The notes under the pieces: model-generated
Told to the model about the DNA's origin: nothing
The model's database searches: none
Seen by the model: only the letters and a program-made list of their open reading frames with translations
In this document: one piece after another, positions 49,501 through 61,000 of the stretch
Layout of the letters: the number at the start of each line of letters is the position of its first letter
How positions within the stretch are numbered: position 1 is the stretch's first letter
NCBI GenBank assembly: GCA_005408345.1
Contig: SEMN01000125.1
Span: forward strand, 496,001-560,000
Reading direction: 5' to 3'
DNA: 64,000 bases
From: Macquaria australasica
Lineage: Eukaryota > Chordata > Actinopteri > Centrarchiformes > Percichthyidae
Program-made: the position numbers and the translations under genes

Positions 49501-51855
49501 AACAGCAATATTAGGCTATCTTGGCTCAATTGATGAGTGTCAATGGGATCAAATAACATAATCATGATCCCACTGACATCCAGGAATTGAGCAAAACTAA
49601 GCAAGTAAACTAAAGGGGGTTGAGGAGGAGCCTTTTTTTCCAAGCTTTGTCTGAGGGGAGGTCAACAGTATCAGGCTTTGAAAACCCCCTGGTTCAAAGG
49701 CAAGTGTGTCACACATTCATAAACACATGTCCACAAACTGACATTTAGATAGATAACCTTTGATTCAAAGTGACACACTACTAGTACACTACATCTCTAG
49801 AGGTTGTAAAAGGACATTATGGAGAAAAAAAGAAGCAGACAGACTGAATCAACGCAGGTAAACCAAAACATTAAATTACAACTCTCCATCTTTTTATTCC
49901 TCTTTCTTTACTTTATTTCTCTTCTTCTCTCTTTCCTCTCATTTTTAGTTGCGTGGTGCTTAAAGTTTGTAGCGTCTTGTGTTTCGTGTAATATAATTAA
50001 ATTACTGAAATGAGACACTTGAAGAAAGGAACTTCTGAGAAAATCAAGCTCTTAGGTGTTAAACATCTTGTACCTTTGGGTGTGTGAATGTAGGCTGTTG
50101 TTCCATCTTCTAGCTGAACTGCCTGCCCGTCTTCGAGCTGTAAACTGTCCCCTCCTACAACAGAAAAAAACCCAAAAACATCAGGCACAATGGCTTCACT
50201 GACGGTAACCTCTGCTTAGCTTCATTTTCTGGATATCTCTATGTATGCTTTCAGTCTATAAAACGGCATTATGTCATCCAGATGAAATACAATTAAATGA
50301 TTCTTCCCATCATCCCACACACTGTGGCAGTTGGTTTTTCAGCATACAAAACGAATACTGTTCTCTCTGTCCTGGATACTGCAGGGATTTCGCGTTTTAC
50401 CTCCTTTAGGCATCGACACATGCTGAACGTAGGCAGCAGAGCCGTCCTCCAGCTGGATCACCTGGCCGTCCATGATCTGTCCATCTGAAAAGGAGGCTTT
50501 GGAGTCGTGCTGGATGTATGCAGTGGATCCATCTGCAAGAGTGACAGCCTGCAGGCTCACTGTGTCCATGTTCTCCATCTGATCGCCATCTGGGAAATGG
50601 TTCGACAATAACAATACTTTTAACTTTCGACAATTCAATTCAATTCAGTTTTATTTATATAGCGCCATATCATAACAAAGTTAGCTCAGGGCACTTTTTC
50701 GAATAGAGCAGGTCTAGACCGACTCTTTATATTTACAGAGACCCAACAGTTCCCACCATGAGCAAGCACTATGCAACAGTGGCAAGGAAAAACTCCCTTT
50801 TAACAGGTAGAAACCTCGAGCAGAACCAGGCTCAAGGTGGGCGGTCATCTGCCTCGACCGGTTGGGTAGAAGGGGGAAGGGGGAGAGAGAGAGCAGGAGG
50901 AAAGAGAACATACAGCAGCACAATACAGTATAGATATGGTAATGGAATTGATGATGACAAGACAGGATAAATATCTGATACGGGTACATACAACTTTCTC
51001 TGGATGGAGCACTGACTGATTGGAATTTACTCTTTTACATAAAGTAAATTTAAATGTCTTAATAACGATAAAGTGAGATGTTTTTTTCTATTGCCTCCCC
51101 AATTTGGGTTCAATAACTGTATTTCTATATGACTGATCACGTCCCATGAATTCACAGGTTATGGTTGTTCTCATAAAGTTTCTTTTATGAGCCAATCACA
51201 GTGCCCAACCGTTCCAGAAAATGTAATTTTCATATTTATTTATTATTTATTGCAATATCTCCTCACTTTATTTGCGGTAATTTGTCTCTCAATACACTTT
51301 CAGAGTTATTATATATGTATGGTGTACACATAATAATAAATAATAACATTTATTGATATAGCACTTATATAAATCAGCGATTACAAAGTGCTTTACAAAA
51401 GGGCAGGCATAAGACAATAAAATACATAGTAAGTCTATTCTTTTATATTTACTTTTCATTTTGTTTATAGTAGATGCTCAAAATATATAGTATTCTAGTT
51501 ATCTATATTATGCATCTGTTCCTGTACTTCTTTTTGTGGTGTGACACTTAAATGTTCCTGCTTTGGATCAATAAAGTTCAGTCATATTTACTCAGCAGCA
51601 AACATGATCACATATGATGAAGAAATTGTGAAATAAAATAACAAAATAATTTGGCCAGTTGTCCACCTCAAGCTGTATTCTAGTCTCATGTTGACTCTAA
51701 AGGGAATTATAACAAATTCAAAAAAACAAGTTCAAGTTCGGGGGCTCACCTGCCACAGTCACGGCCTCCGTCAGACAGAGGGTGACCGGCTGCCCGTCTG
51801 CATCGTGAAACTCTGCCATTCCCTGGGAGTCCCGGTTTATCTGGGCCAAGAGCAT
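40563..51855 (-). CDS. znf143: ZNF143 (Staf) seven-zinc-finger transcription factor, complete coding region
   Basis: Fourteen coding exons: 51750-51855, 50401-50589, 50074-50154, 48692-48888, 47502-47570, 47297-47413, 47077-47152, 46563-46688, 45451-45630, 44901-45128, 43764-43912, 42153-42305, 41616-41744, 40563-40646; 1884 bp, 627 residues (human 638). The N terminus MLLAQINRDSQGMAEF and four repeats of the form QLEDGSTAYIQH (exons 2-4) make up the activation region. Seven C2H2 fingers follow, from FRCEYEGCGKLYTTAHHL to YNCNHCGKTYKQISTLAMH, with TGEKP-type linkers. The C terminus contains TITMVTQEGTTITIPAHE and ends IASRIQQGESPGLDD. Role: a nuclear activator that binds SBS elements in snRNA and many mRNA promoters and at chromatin-loop anchors. 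The linker exon 47502-47570 differs most from mammals. The ATG lies close behind a splice acceptor at about 51863, so a non-coding first exon upstream is likely. Confidence 0.97.
42426..42565 (-). mobile_element. MITE family R, copy 5, truncated, in znf143 intron
   Basis: Starts CAGGGCTCGTACAGATTTTT and runs through 'ggtacctaaaccaaaaatttccagactctc' before breaking off near 42560. Confidence 0.7.
44233..44815. mobile_element. Two adjacent family G copies in znf143 intron
   Basis: 44233-44500 begins AAGTAGGGCAGCAAATATCA, and a second copy runs from about 44503 to 44815, ending TTTTCTGTCTGCAGCTCTG. Both keep the 'gagaagctggaaccag' or 'aagaaactgcaaccag' word. Confidence 0.65.
45740..45815. repeat. 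38-bp tandem duplication
   Basis: Two exact adjacent copies beginning ATGGGAATTTTGATTAAAAA, in the znf143 intron next to the exon at 45451-45630. A 22-bp tandem pair (CTCCTGTCAGTATCATA) lies at 41360-41400 in another znf143 intron. Confidence 0.9.
45961..46110 (-). mobile_element. MITE family R, copy 6, truncated, in znf143 intron
   Basis: Starts near GCAGGGTTTGCACTTC and shares 'aacttttcaagcactttcaaggtacc' and 'actataaatgcaaggtgacaacaa' with the other copies; it ends near the 'gacgacgggatta' word. Confidence 0.65.
47956..48530. mobile_element. MITE with GGGGTGCACCAACAAGGATT ends, in znf143 intron
   Basis: Left end GGGGTGCACCAACAAGGATTC and right end AATCTTTGTTGGTGCAACCC are inverted copies. 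The interior is full of self-complementary TTTAAAC/GTTTAAA words. Confidence 0.8.
49290..49690. mobile_element. Interspersed repeat W, copy 2, in znf143 intron
   Basis: Bounded by GTTTTCAAAGTGCAGGGGCT and GGCTTTGAAAACCCCCTGG, which are inverted copies, so this copy defines the element ends. See copy 1 for shared words. Confidence 0.7.
50635..50990. mobile_element. Common fish interspersed repeat (TTTATTTATATAGCGCCA type)
   Basis: Contains 'cagttttatttatatagcgccatatcata', 'ggaaggaaaaactcccttttaacagg' style words and 'cagaaccaggctcaaggtgggcggtcatctgcc', a widespread fish SINE/LINE-tail repeat. A 5' fragment of the same family lies at 6805-6905. Confidence 0.7.
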
Positions 51856-51862
51856 GCTTTAG

Positions 51863-53800
51863 CTGCTGGGGTGACACCGGCAGGAGACACATTTAAAACT
51901 GGTGTCCACACAGGTCAGTAAACAGAGACACACTGATGCAAGCACTGAGGATGGAGAGGCTTTTGTAAGATATGACAGCTAGTGATGCACCGATGACAGT
52001 TAATAACCAACATATATAAAATACGTCCAAGGCCAAGTTAACATACAAAACGGGGGGCCAGAGCAAAAGCAAGCTGCTGGGCTCGCCCCACGTTTCTCAT
52101 GTGTACAAGTTTTGTGACATACACAATCCTGCGGTAACTTGATCTAACGCACGAATTTAGGAATTTGCAACTGCTTCATGAAATAATGAAGGTCTCTAAC
52201 AGCTAGGCACCCACTTCGGAGTCAGGGCCTCAAGTTCAGGCCATAAAACATAACCCGCCTTAACATCACGTCAGTAACTCTGCTTTTGTGGTGCATATTC
52301 CAGGACACATTTTCTATTAAATGAACGTCATAACAAACCAGTTAACACACTAAACCTTGAGCTGTGGAGCTCTGGGGGCCCCACCGGAGCTCCAGGGGCC
52401 CCAGGGCAGTTGCCAGCCAACCCAACCTCGTTTACCTGGTTTGACCCATCAAGTGTTAGCTGGCATAAACGCTACTTGCAAGCAATATGTTCCCACGATT
52501 GAGTCGAGCGTTTGTGTTGTAAGCTGCACTCTACCTGAACGGGCTCCTGCTTCACCTGCCGTCACCGGCGCTTCTCCGTCTATTTTTGGCGCTTGTCGAT
52601 TTGAAGATATAGCATCTGGGGCTAGCTAGCCGCGGCGCGGCACAACCGTGACTCGCCACATTTGTCGCTCTGTGGTGAAGCATCGCCTGGCGAGAGTAAC
52701 GACGCCGCTCGGTTGGCACACCGGCAGCAGGTGTGAACGCGGGGCCCCAACACCTCACGGTTACAGCGTCACAACCGGAGTGCGGGGGGGGGGGGGAGGG
52801 GGTGGTTAGCCCCGATGCTAACAGCGCTGCTAACTACGCCAACCGCTGCCGGTCACGACATTTTTTTTTTTGTTTGTTTTTTGTTTTAGCGGTTATTAGC
52901 CAACAGTTTCTCGAGGACCGGGAGATTTATCTTGAGAACTCGGTTGCCCGGAGTCTAAGCGGACTCCGTGACAGCTGGGGGGCTAGCTAACTGCCCCCGC
53001 GGACCCTCCAGCCGCGCTCGTCCCCCCAAACAAGAACCGGGTGAATCCGCGAGCTGATCAACGACAACATGAGCGTCTCCTCTCGCTGGGCGCCGCTTCT
53101 GTCCGACGGTAAAACGGTGTCTCTCCCCCGCGTCCCCCCCTCGCGGAGACGGCTGTGGGGAATAATGCACACTGGGTAAAACAACTTATACACTAACCTC
53201 AGAAAATTTCCAACAATTCCTCCTGTTCGACCGCCATGCACCAGTGCAGGAAACGCTTCGCGATGTCCACGCACCGGGAACGTGTGCGGCGGCGCTGTGC
53301 TCCACGCGAGGTGCCGCCCCTAATCCCGAATTCGGGCGCGCCGATTGGCTGGAGGGATCGCAGCTCCCGCTCCTATTCGTCAGCCCGCGCGCCCGCCGCT
53401 TCCTGTTCCAGCCCGTGTCGCCGTCATTCAGCTTCCCGGGCCCCTGGCAGACGCCATTCCGCGTCGGGGTTTTTCGGTTGTCTCGGGCTTCTCGGCTGCG
53501 AAAAATGGGAAATGAAACATTTAAGCTTCGGCGTGAGACGACGGTCGGCGCAGACCGTGGGCTCCGGGCCGCGCCGCGCCGCGGGACGGGATCGGTCTGT
53601 TCCGTGGCGACACGAACGGCGGAGCGCGGGGAGATTTTTCGGCATCCATGTTGAAAACAAGGTCGTGTGGGAAAAAAGAGAGAAGAGGAGGAAGAAGAGG
53701 GGGAATCTGGGCAATGAAGTGAAGAAGAGAGGCTCCGAGGGACGAAGCGACCTGCTCTCACCTGACGGGAGGGACTACAAGGAGCTTCACGGCTGGAAGA
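51863..53800 (-). promoter_or_regulatory. znf143: znf143 upstream intron and CpG island promoter
   Basis: Base composition rises sharply from about 52350 and is strongly GC/CpG-rich from 52540 to 53780, including a G-run at 52785-52796. This is the expected place for the znf143 non-coding first exon and transcription start, since the coding ATG exon at 51855 is preceded by a splice acceptor. Long open frames occur here on both strands (for example 53236-53862 plus and 53186-53761 minus), but these are a by-product of GC richness. The exact first exon could not be picked. Confidence 0.5.
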
Positions 53801-53821
53801 AACAGGGTTTCAACTCAGGGG

Positions 53822-55625
53822 ATGGTACAAAACATTATGAGACAAAGTCCAAAACATTATGAGACAAAGTACAAAACATTATGAGACAAAGTCCAAAACA
53901 TTATGAGACAAAGTCCAAAACATTATGAGACAGAAAGTCCAAAACATTATGAGACAGAAAGTACAAAACATTATGAGACAAAGTACAAAACATTATGAGA
54001 CAAAGTCCAAAACATTATGAGACAAAGTCCAAAACATTATGAGACACAAAGTCCAAAACATTATGAGACAAAGTCCAAAACATTATGAGACAGAAAGTCC
54101 AAAACATTATGAGACAAAGTACAAAACATTATGAGACAGAAAGTACAAAACATTATGAGACAAAGTCCAAAACATTATGAGACAGAAAGTACAAAACATT
54201 ATGAGACAAAGTCCAAAACATTATGAGACAAAGTACAAAACATTATGAGACAAAGTACAAAACATTATGAGACAGAAAGTCCAAAACATTATGAGACAAA
54301 GTACAAAACATTAGGAGACAGAAAGTCCAAAACATTATGAGACAAAGTCCAAAACATTATGAGACAAAGTCCAAAACATTATGAGACAAAGTCCAAAACA
54401 TTATGAGACACAAAGTCCAAAACATTATGAGACAGAAAGTACAAAACATTATGAGACAAAGTCCAAAACATTATGAGACAAAGTACAAAACATTATGAGA
54501 CAAAGTACAAAACATTATGAGACAGAAAGTCCAAAACATTATGAGACAAAGTACAAAACATTAGGAGACAGAAAGTCCAAAACATTATGAGACAAAGTCC
54601 AAAACATTATGAGACAAAGTCCAAAACATTATGAGACAAAGTCCAAAACATTATGAGACACAAAGTCCAAAACATTATGAGACACAAAGTCCAAAACATT
54701 ATGAGACAAAGTACAAAACATTATGAGACACAAAGTCCAAAACATTATGAGACAGAAAGTCCAAAACATTATGAGACAGAAAGTCCAAAACATTATGAGA
54801 CAAAGTACAAAACATTATGAGACAAAGTCCAAAACATTATGAGACACAAAGTCCAAAACATTATGAGACACAAAGTCCAAAACATTATGAGACAGAAAGT
54901 CCAAAACATTATGAGACAGAAAGTCCAAAACATTATGAGACAAAGTCCAAAAACATTATCAGACAAAAGTCCAAAACATTATGAGACAGAAAGTCCAAAA
55001 CATTATGAGGACAAAGTACAAAACATTATGAGACAAAGTACAAAACATTATGAGACACAAAGTCCAAAACATTATGAGACAGAAAGTCCAAAACATTATG
55101 AGACAGAAAGTCCAAAACATTATGAGACAAAGTACAAAACATTATGAGAAAGAAAGTCCAAAACATTATGAGACAAAGTCCAAAACATTATGAGACAGAA
55201 AGTCCAAAACATTATGAGACAGAAAGTCCAAAACATTATGAGACAAAGTCCAAAACATTATCAGACAAAGTCAAAACATTACAAAACATTATGAGACAGA
55301 AAGTCAAAACATTATGAGACAGAAAGTCCAAAACATTAGACAAAAGCATTATGAGACAGAAAGTACAAAACATTATGAGACAGAAAGTCCAAAACATTGA
55401 GACAAAGTCCAAAACATTATGAGACAGAAAGTCCAAAACATTATGAGACAAAGTCCAAAACATTGAGATAGAAAGTCCAAAACATTATGAGACAAAGTCC
55501 AAAACATTATGAGACAAAGTCCAAAACATTATGAGACAAAGTCCAAAACATTATGAGACAAAGTCCAAAACATTATGAGACATTATGAGACAAAGTCCAA
55601 AACATTATGAGACAAAGTACAAAAC
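53822..55625. repeat. Minisatellite array A, 22-24 bp units
   Basis: About 80 tandem units of the form AAAACATTATGAGAC plus AAAGTCC or AAAGTAC (22 bp). Variants carry AG or AC inserted after GAGAC (24 bp). A rarer variant, ATTAGGAGAC, appears twice exactly 250 bp apart (54311 and 54561) inside otherwise matching blocks, showing higher-order duplication. The right third is more degenerate. The array begins directly after the znf143 GC-rich region. Confidence 0.95.
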
Positions 55626-56855
55626 ATTATGAGATAGAAAGTCAAAATTATGAGATAGAAAGTCAAAATTATGATAAAAAGTCAAAATTATGAGATAAGA
55701 AGTCAAAATTATGAGATCAAAAGTCAAAATTATGAGATTAAAAGTCAAAATTATGAGATTAAAAGTCATAATTATGAGATTAAAAGTCAAAATTATGAGA
55801 TTAAAAATCAAAATTATGAGATTAAAAATCGAAATTATGAGATAGAAAATCAAAATTATGAGATTAAAAAGTCATAATTATGAGATAGAAAGTCAAAATT
55901 ATGATAAAAAGTCAAAATTATGAGATAAAAAGTCGAAATTATGATAAAAAGTCAAAATTATGAGATAAAAAGTCGAAATTATGAGATAAAAAGTCATAAT
56001 TATGAGATAGAAAGTCGAAATTGTGAGATTAAAAATCAAAATTATGAGATTAAAAATCGAAATTATGAGATAGAAAATCAAAATTATGAGATTAAAAATC
56101 GAAATTATGAGATTAAAAATTCATAATTGTGAGATAGAAAGTCAAAATTACGATAGAAAGTCAAAATTATGAGATAAAAAGTCAAAATTATGAGATTAAA
56201 AATCGAAATTATGAGATAAAAAGTCATAATTATGAGATAGAAAGTCGAAATTGTGAGATAAGTCATAATTATGAGATTAAAAATCATAATTATGATAAAA
56301 GTCATAATTATGTGAAAAAGTGGAAATTGAGAGAAAAAGTCGAAATTATGAGAGAAAATGTCGAAATTATGAGATAGAAAGTCATAATTATGAGATAGAA
56401 AATCAAAATTATGAGATTAAAAATCGAAATTATGAGATAGAAAATCAAAATTATGAGATTAAAAAGTCATAATTATGAGACAGAAAGTCAAAACTATGAT
56501 TAAAAGTCATAATTATGAGATAAAAAGTCATAATTATTAGATAGAAAGTCGAAATTGTGAGATAAAAGTCATACTTATGAGAGTAAAAGTCATAATTATG
56601 AGATTAAAAGTCAAAATTGTGAGATAAAAAGTCATAATTATGAGATTAAAAGTCGAAATAGTCAGATAAAAAGTCATAATTATGAGATTAAAAGTCGAAA
56701 TTGTGGGATAAAAGTCATAATTGTGAGATGTCATAATTTTGAGATAAAAAGTCATAATTATGAGATATAAAGTCATAATTATGAGATTAAAAAATCGAAA
56801 TTATGATAAGTCATAATTACGTGAAAAAGTCGAAATTATGAGATAGAAAGTCGAA
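55626..56855. repeat. Minisatellite array B, 17-21 bp units
   Basis: Tandem units of the form AAAATTATGAGAT followed by AGAAAGTC, AAAAAGTC or TAAAAGTC. Array B follows array A without a gap and shares the words TTATGAGA and AAAGTC, so the two are related. Units are more diverged than in A, with CpG-containing variants (GTCGAAATT) spread through the array. Strand-symmetric ATTATGA/TCATAAT words make it prone to local pairing. Confidence 0.93.
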
Positions 56856-57904
56856 GGCTTTTGTATTCTGTTTATTGAATGTGCTGTTTGTGTTGTGTTG
56901 CTATAATGAAAGATTATAATGAAATACAGATTTATGTTTTGAAAAAAAAAAATTATTTTTCCCCCTTTTCAGCACGTCACATTAACTCATTGCTTCAATA
57001 TCTCAGTAAAGATGTTATTGTTATTTCCAAATAAAACTACATTCCTGATTATCCTCTAACTTATTTTAGAGAAATCATCTGTCCTGTCAGCATTTCTTTG
57101 TCTAACATCTATGTGAAAGTGTAATTGAAACTCTACAAATGTACATACTGTTTTTATAGCATCAGATTTAAAATGACTTATGGTTTAGATGTTTTTTTTC
57201 TAAAGGAGTCACGATTCAATTAAGTGACGTATTTGTTCCGGTGTTTTCCGGTTGAAGCTGCCAAGAGACACGAGAACGGGACCATCAAAGTAAAAGCTTT
57301 ATTGTAACAGTTACAGCTTTAATGATATACTGGTGGGACTGCATTCAGTGCACAGGAAAAAGAAAATCTAAAAGAGCAGAAGTACTGAAACTAGCACAGA
57401 GACTAAATAAATACATAATAATTAAGATCCAAATAAATTGCTTTATGAAAATCTTAATCCAAATAAAAACGTAGTGAGATAATAGGTAATGTAGGAGGTA
57501 AAAGGCTATAAACTGACCCATACTTTTAATGTATACCTTGTTTTTTATTCCCATGTAAAGCACTTTTAACTGCATTTCAGGTAGCTACTGCAAATAAACC
57601 TGAACTTGTAATTGCCTAAAGAAGCAATTGTGCCTCAATTTTTTTTTCCATTTTTGGCTTGTTTTTATACTCTGTGAAGGTTTAACTGGACAGAAAGACA
57701 GAGAAATTCAGTTTTCAGTTAGGATAATTTGTATTGTTTGGGTTATACTGCTCATTAAACATAAAAACAGGGATGTCGAAATAGATCAGAGGTTTAAAGC
57801 TCCGTTTACACTTGACATTTCGAGGTGGATCAACCCTCTCAAATCACAAATTCAGAGGAGGAAGATTTCAGATCATTTTAATTTTTTTAAGAGTTTTATT
57901 TTGA

Positions 57905-58071
57905 AGGTTTTGACCGGAAGTGTTGCTCACCTGTCTGACTTGACTACCTGCCGTCATAATGGGGGGTGTCTCCTCCGTCTCCACTAGCCTGAAGTCATCA
58001 TCGGGGATTCCTCAGCAGTTTTGAGCCCGCAGACTCACACCGCCTCGGTCTGACCTCAGTCGCCCGCCGTC
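57905..58071 (+). promoter_or_regulatory. nrip3: nrip3 promoter/5' leader with ETS site and upstream ORF
   Basis: An ACCGGAAGT ETS/GABP-type site lies at 57913-57921, 150 bases before the main ATG. A short upstream ORF (57959-58024, 21 codons, starting MGGVSSVSTS) lies in the leader and ends 48 bases before the main start. No TATA box is seen. The transcription start is not known; placement rests on the ETS site and the GC-rich character. Confidence 0.4.
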
Positions 58072-61000
58072 ATGTCCACAGGGATGCGGACGGAGAACCG
58101 GGGGGACTCGGGGGTCCTGGATGCTGCGGCTCTGAGGCAGCAGCGGAGGCTGAAACAGGCGATCCAGTTCCTCCATAAAGACTCAGCTGATCTGCTGCCT
58201 TTAGATGGACTGAAGAAGCTCGGGACGTCTAAACAGGGGGTGTGCCTCTAATCACAGGCCTTATTTATTAGTGCAACTGTTATAGACACATTTTTGGGCT
58301 TTATCATAGTAAACTAAACTAATGCTTAGTGAGTTATGACGATGGGGGGAGTCACGATCCCACATTTGATTGATTTTATTATTTAAAATTATAGCCCAGA
58401 TAATAATGGAGAGGTGTAGCCTTTGTAATATAGCTATAAGGAGAAAATAAAAGGTCTAAAATGAAAAGTATAGCCTAATGATTGCACACCTATAAATAAA
58501 AATATCAAAACTAAACTCCCACACTAAGAAATTGACCTTAAGTACATTGCCAGTGTGCAGACAGTTATTACTTTAGTAAAATAAATGTTTGGAAGGTTTT
58601 ACCACTTAAACAAAATATTCCTAAAAACCTGTGAAAATATGAAATGAAGTTTGTTTGCTTGAGTCTAAATATTTCTAGAAATGGTGAATATTTATCCTTA
58701 CATCACTGACAGTGTCATCCATACATTTAAGCCTGTAAATGTCAGATCATTTGGTTCTTATGTTGTATATAAGTGACAATCAGCATCTTTTTTTAGTTTA
58801 TCTGCATATTTACTAGGCACTGTCATAGTGGCAGCATTATTACAGATTATTGATTTGTTTTTAAGCTCCAGAGCTCCACGGGAACGAGACGAGGACTTGG
58901 CCACATTTTCTAACTGTTCTGTTTTTTATCTTTATTGCAGCAGCCGCATCATATTCTCCAGAAGCGCCTGCTTGAGGCCAAGCTGTCCCGGGGAAGGATG
59001 ACGCCGAACAACGGCGGAGGGGTCCTTCTGAATCGTAGCAGTCATTTAAATTCACACGAGGATGAGGAAGAAGAGGAGGAAGATTTCATCTATGTGCCCT
59101 GCAAGGTGAGTGGAAGTTGGTGAAGGCACTTAAAAATATGTAGATTACTTTAAAAAATAGATTCCATTACAATTATTTCATCAAAAATTGCAATCAACAC
59201 TCAGCTTATTTCCATTTTTTATATTAAGAACAAGCCTTTCAAAAGTGAAATTAGAACTTCTGTGAACTTGGTTTTTCTTTTCTGTTGCTGCTGTGTTTTT
59301 ATGTCCGTCTGGCCTCTTGTTGTCTCCATCACACATCCATTTTCTCCTCCACCTTCTGTGTGTGTTTACAGTGTTTAGGACAGGAGATGAACCTGCTGAT
59401 TGACACCGGCTGCAAACTGAACCTGATGTCCTCACTAACTGTGGAGAGATCAGGGTGAGATCACACATTATCTGTCTATTTGACTTCCATCAGGTCCCCT
59501 CTCAGTTACGGCTGAGCGATATGGCCAAAAATTTTATCACGAATATCGATAATTATCACGATAAATGTCAAATCATTATTTCTGATTTGGCTCCTGAGTG
59601 AAAGTTGAACAAAAAACAGAGATTGCCAGAAATAGCCAAAATATCTACAAACTACTGAAGTTGAGTGACCTTTCCTGTCAATGACAGCTTTGTCCTGCGT
59701 TTTCTTCGGTGTTGCTCATTTAGCTTACGAGTATTTTGCTTATTCTGCTCCAACTACAACCCATGGATGTATAATAAGATCATTTTATTATACATCCATG
59801 CTACAAGCCAGTCAGACACTTTGTCTGTAAGCATATCTCTATTCCTGTCACATGATTGGCTGTTCGTCTTCTTCTTCTGTTTAATGGCGAGTTGCAACTA
59901 GCAGTTAAGGTGCATTAGAGCCCCCTTGAATGGGTGATTTAAGTATATCGAGGTCGTTTCCCCTTATTATCTTACTTATAATATTTATCAGAGATCAGGA
60001 GTGCCATGCCAGCATGCATAGATGGCGTCTTGACAACTGTAGCAACTGATTTAAGCTGAAAATGTCAGATCAAGGAGTAGAACCCATTATTGATCATGGC
60101 ATCAGACTTCAATCAAGGTCTAACACTGGCAGAAACTGCATTATGTCTTTCTGTTAGCGATAACATTCAGATCACTCCTTGTCATTTAAGGAGAAGACTT
60201 CGAGATAAATGATCACGAGAAAACAAGCCTTGTTACCTTGAGATCACAAAATGATTTACTCGAGATAACAGCATTAAAAAAATAATTGCAAGCACGGCCG
60301 TTCTCGGCTTCCATACCTTTCAATATTCAGTGAGTTCATTTTTCTTTTGTCTCTCTCTCTCTCAAAGTTTGAAAGAACTGGTTGAGGAGAACAAAATGGA
60401 GAGGGATGGATTTCCATTTCAGCGGAAGCTTTGCATTGACGGACACATCAAAGAGCTCAGCCTCACCATCGGGCAACTCAGAATAATGTGCTCCTTCGCC
60501 GTAGTAGGTAAGGAATTAAAGATTACATACATTTTTGTGGCTGTAGCCAGTGATTGTAAGACACTTTGTTATAATATTATTGTCCACCAATTACATTTAT
60601 TTGCAGAAAGTAACAGACCACTGATGTCCCTGGGCAACAAGACATTAAAGTCACTCAAGGTAAATCATCTACTTCCCAGGAGGAACATTAAAGTTCCCCT
60701 CCACTTAAAAACATGTTTTTCTTCTTGTTCCTACAGTTGAATGTTTGAGCTTCACTGTGCAGAATGACGTATGTGCAGAGTTTGACACTAGAAGGATGTT
60801 TTCACATTCATCTGCTGTTTTTAAGGATTTTAATGTGGAAATTATACTTTCTTTTTTTTTTTGCAGAAAAAAAAGCATATCAGACGAACATTATTGTTCC
60901 AAGCAGACTGTATATATGTTTTAATACATGTCTGGAGGGGATCTTTAAATGTAATGATTGATGATAATTGACGATGATAATTAAGGTACAAGGCTAAAAG

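Noticed and set aside
53186..53862. Long open frames on both strands (up to 208 codons)
   Set aside because: They lie in the znf143 CpG island, overlap each other in several frames, are low in AT-rich stop codons because of GC content, and show no recognisable domain.
54839..55147. Open frame of 102 codons with a repeating HYETESPK motif
   Set aside because: It is translation of the minisatellite; the frame stays open only because the unit lacks stops in that phase for a while.
53822..56855. Possible CRISPR-like array
   Set aside because: There are no unique spacers, units abut directly, and the setting is a vertebrate genome; it is a minisatellite.
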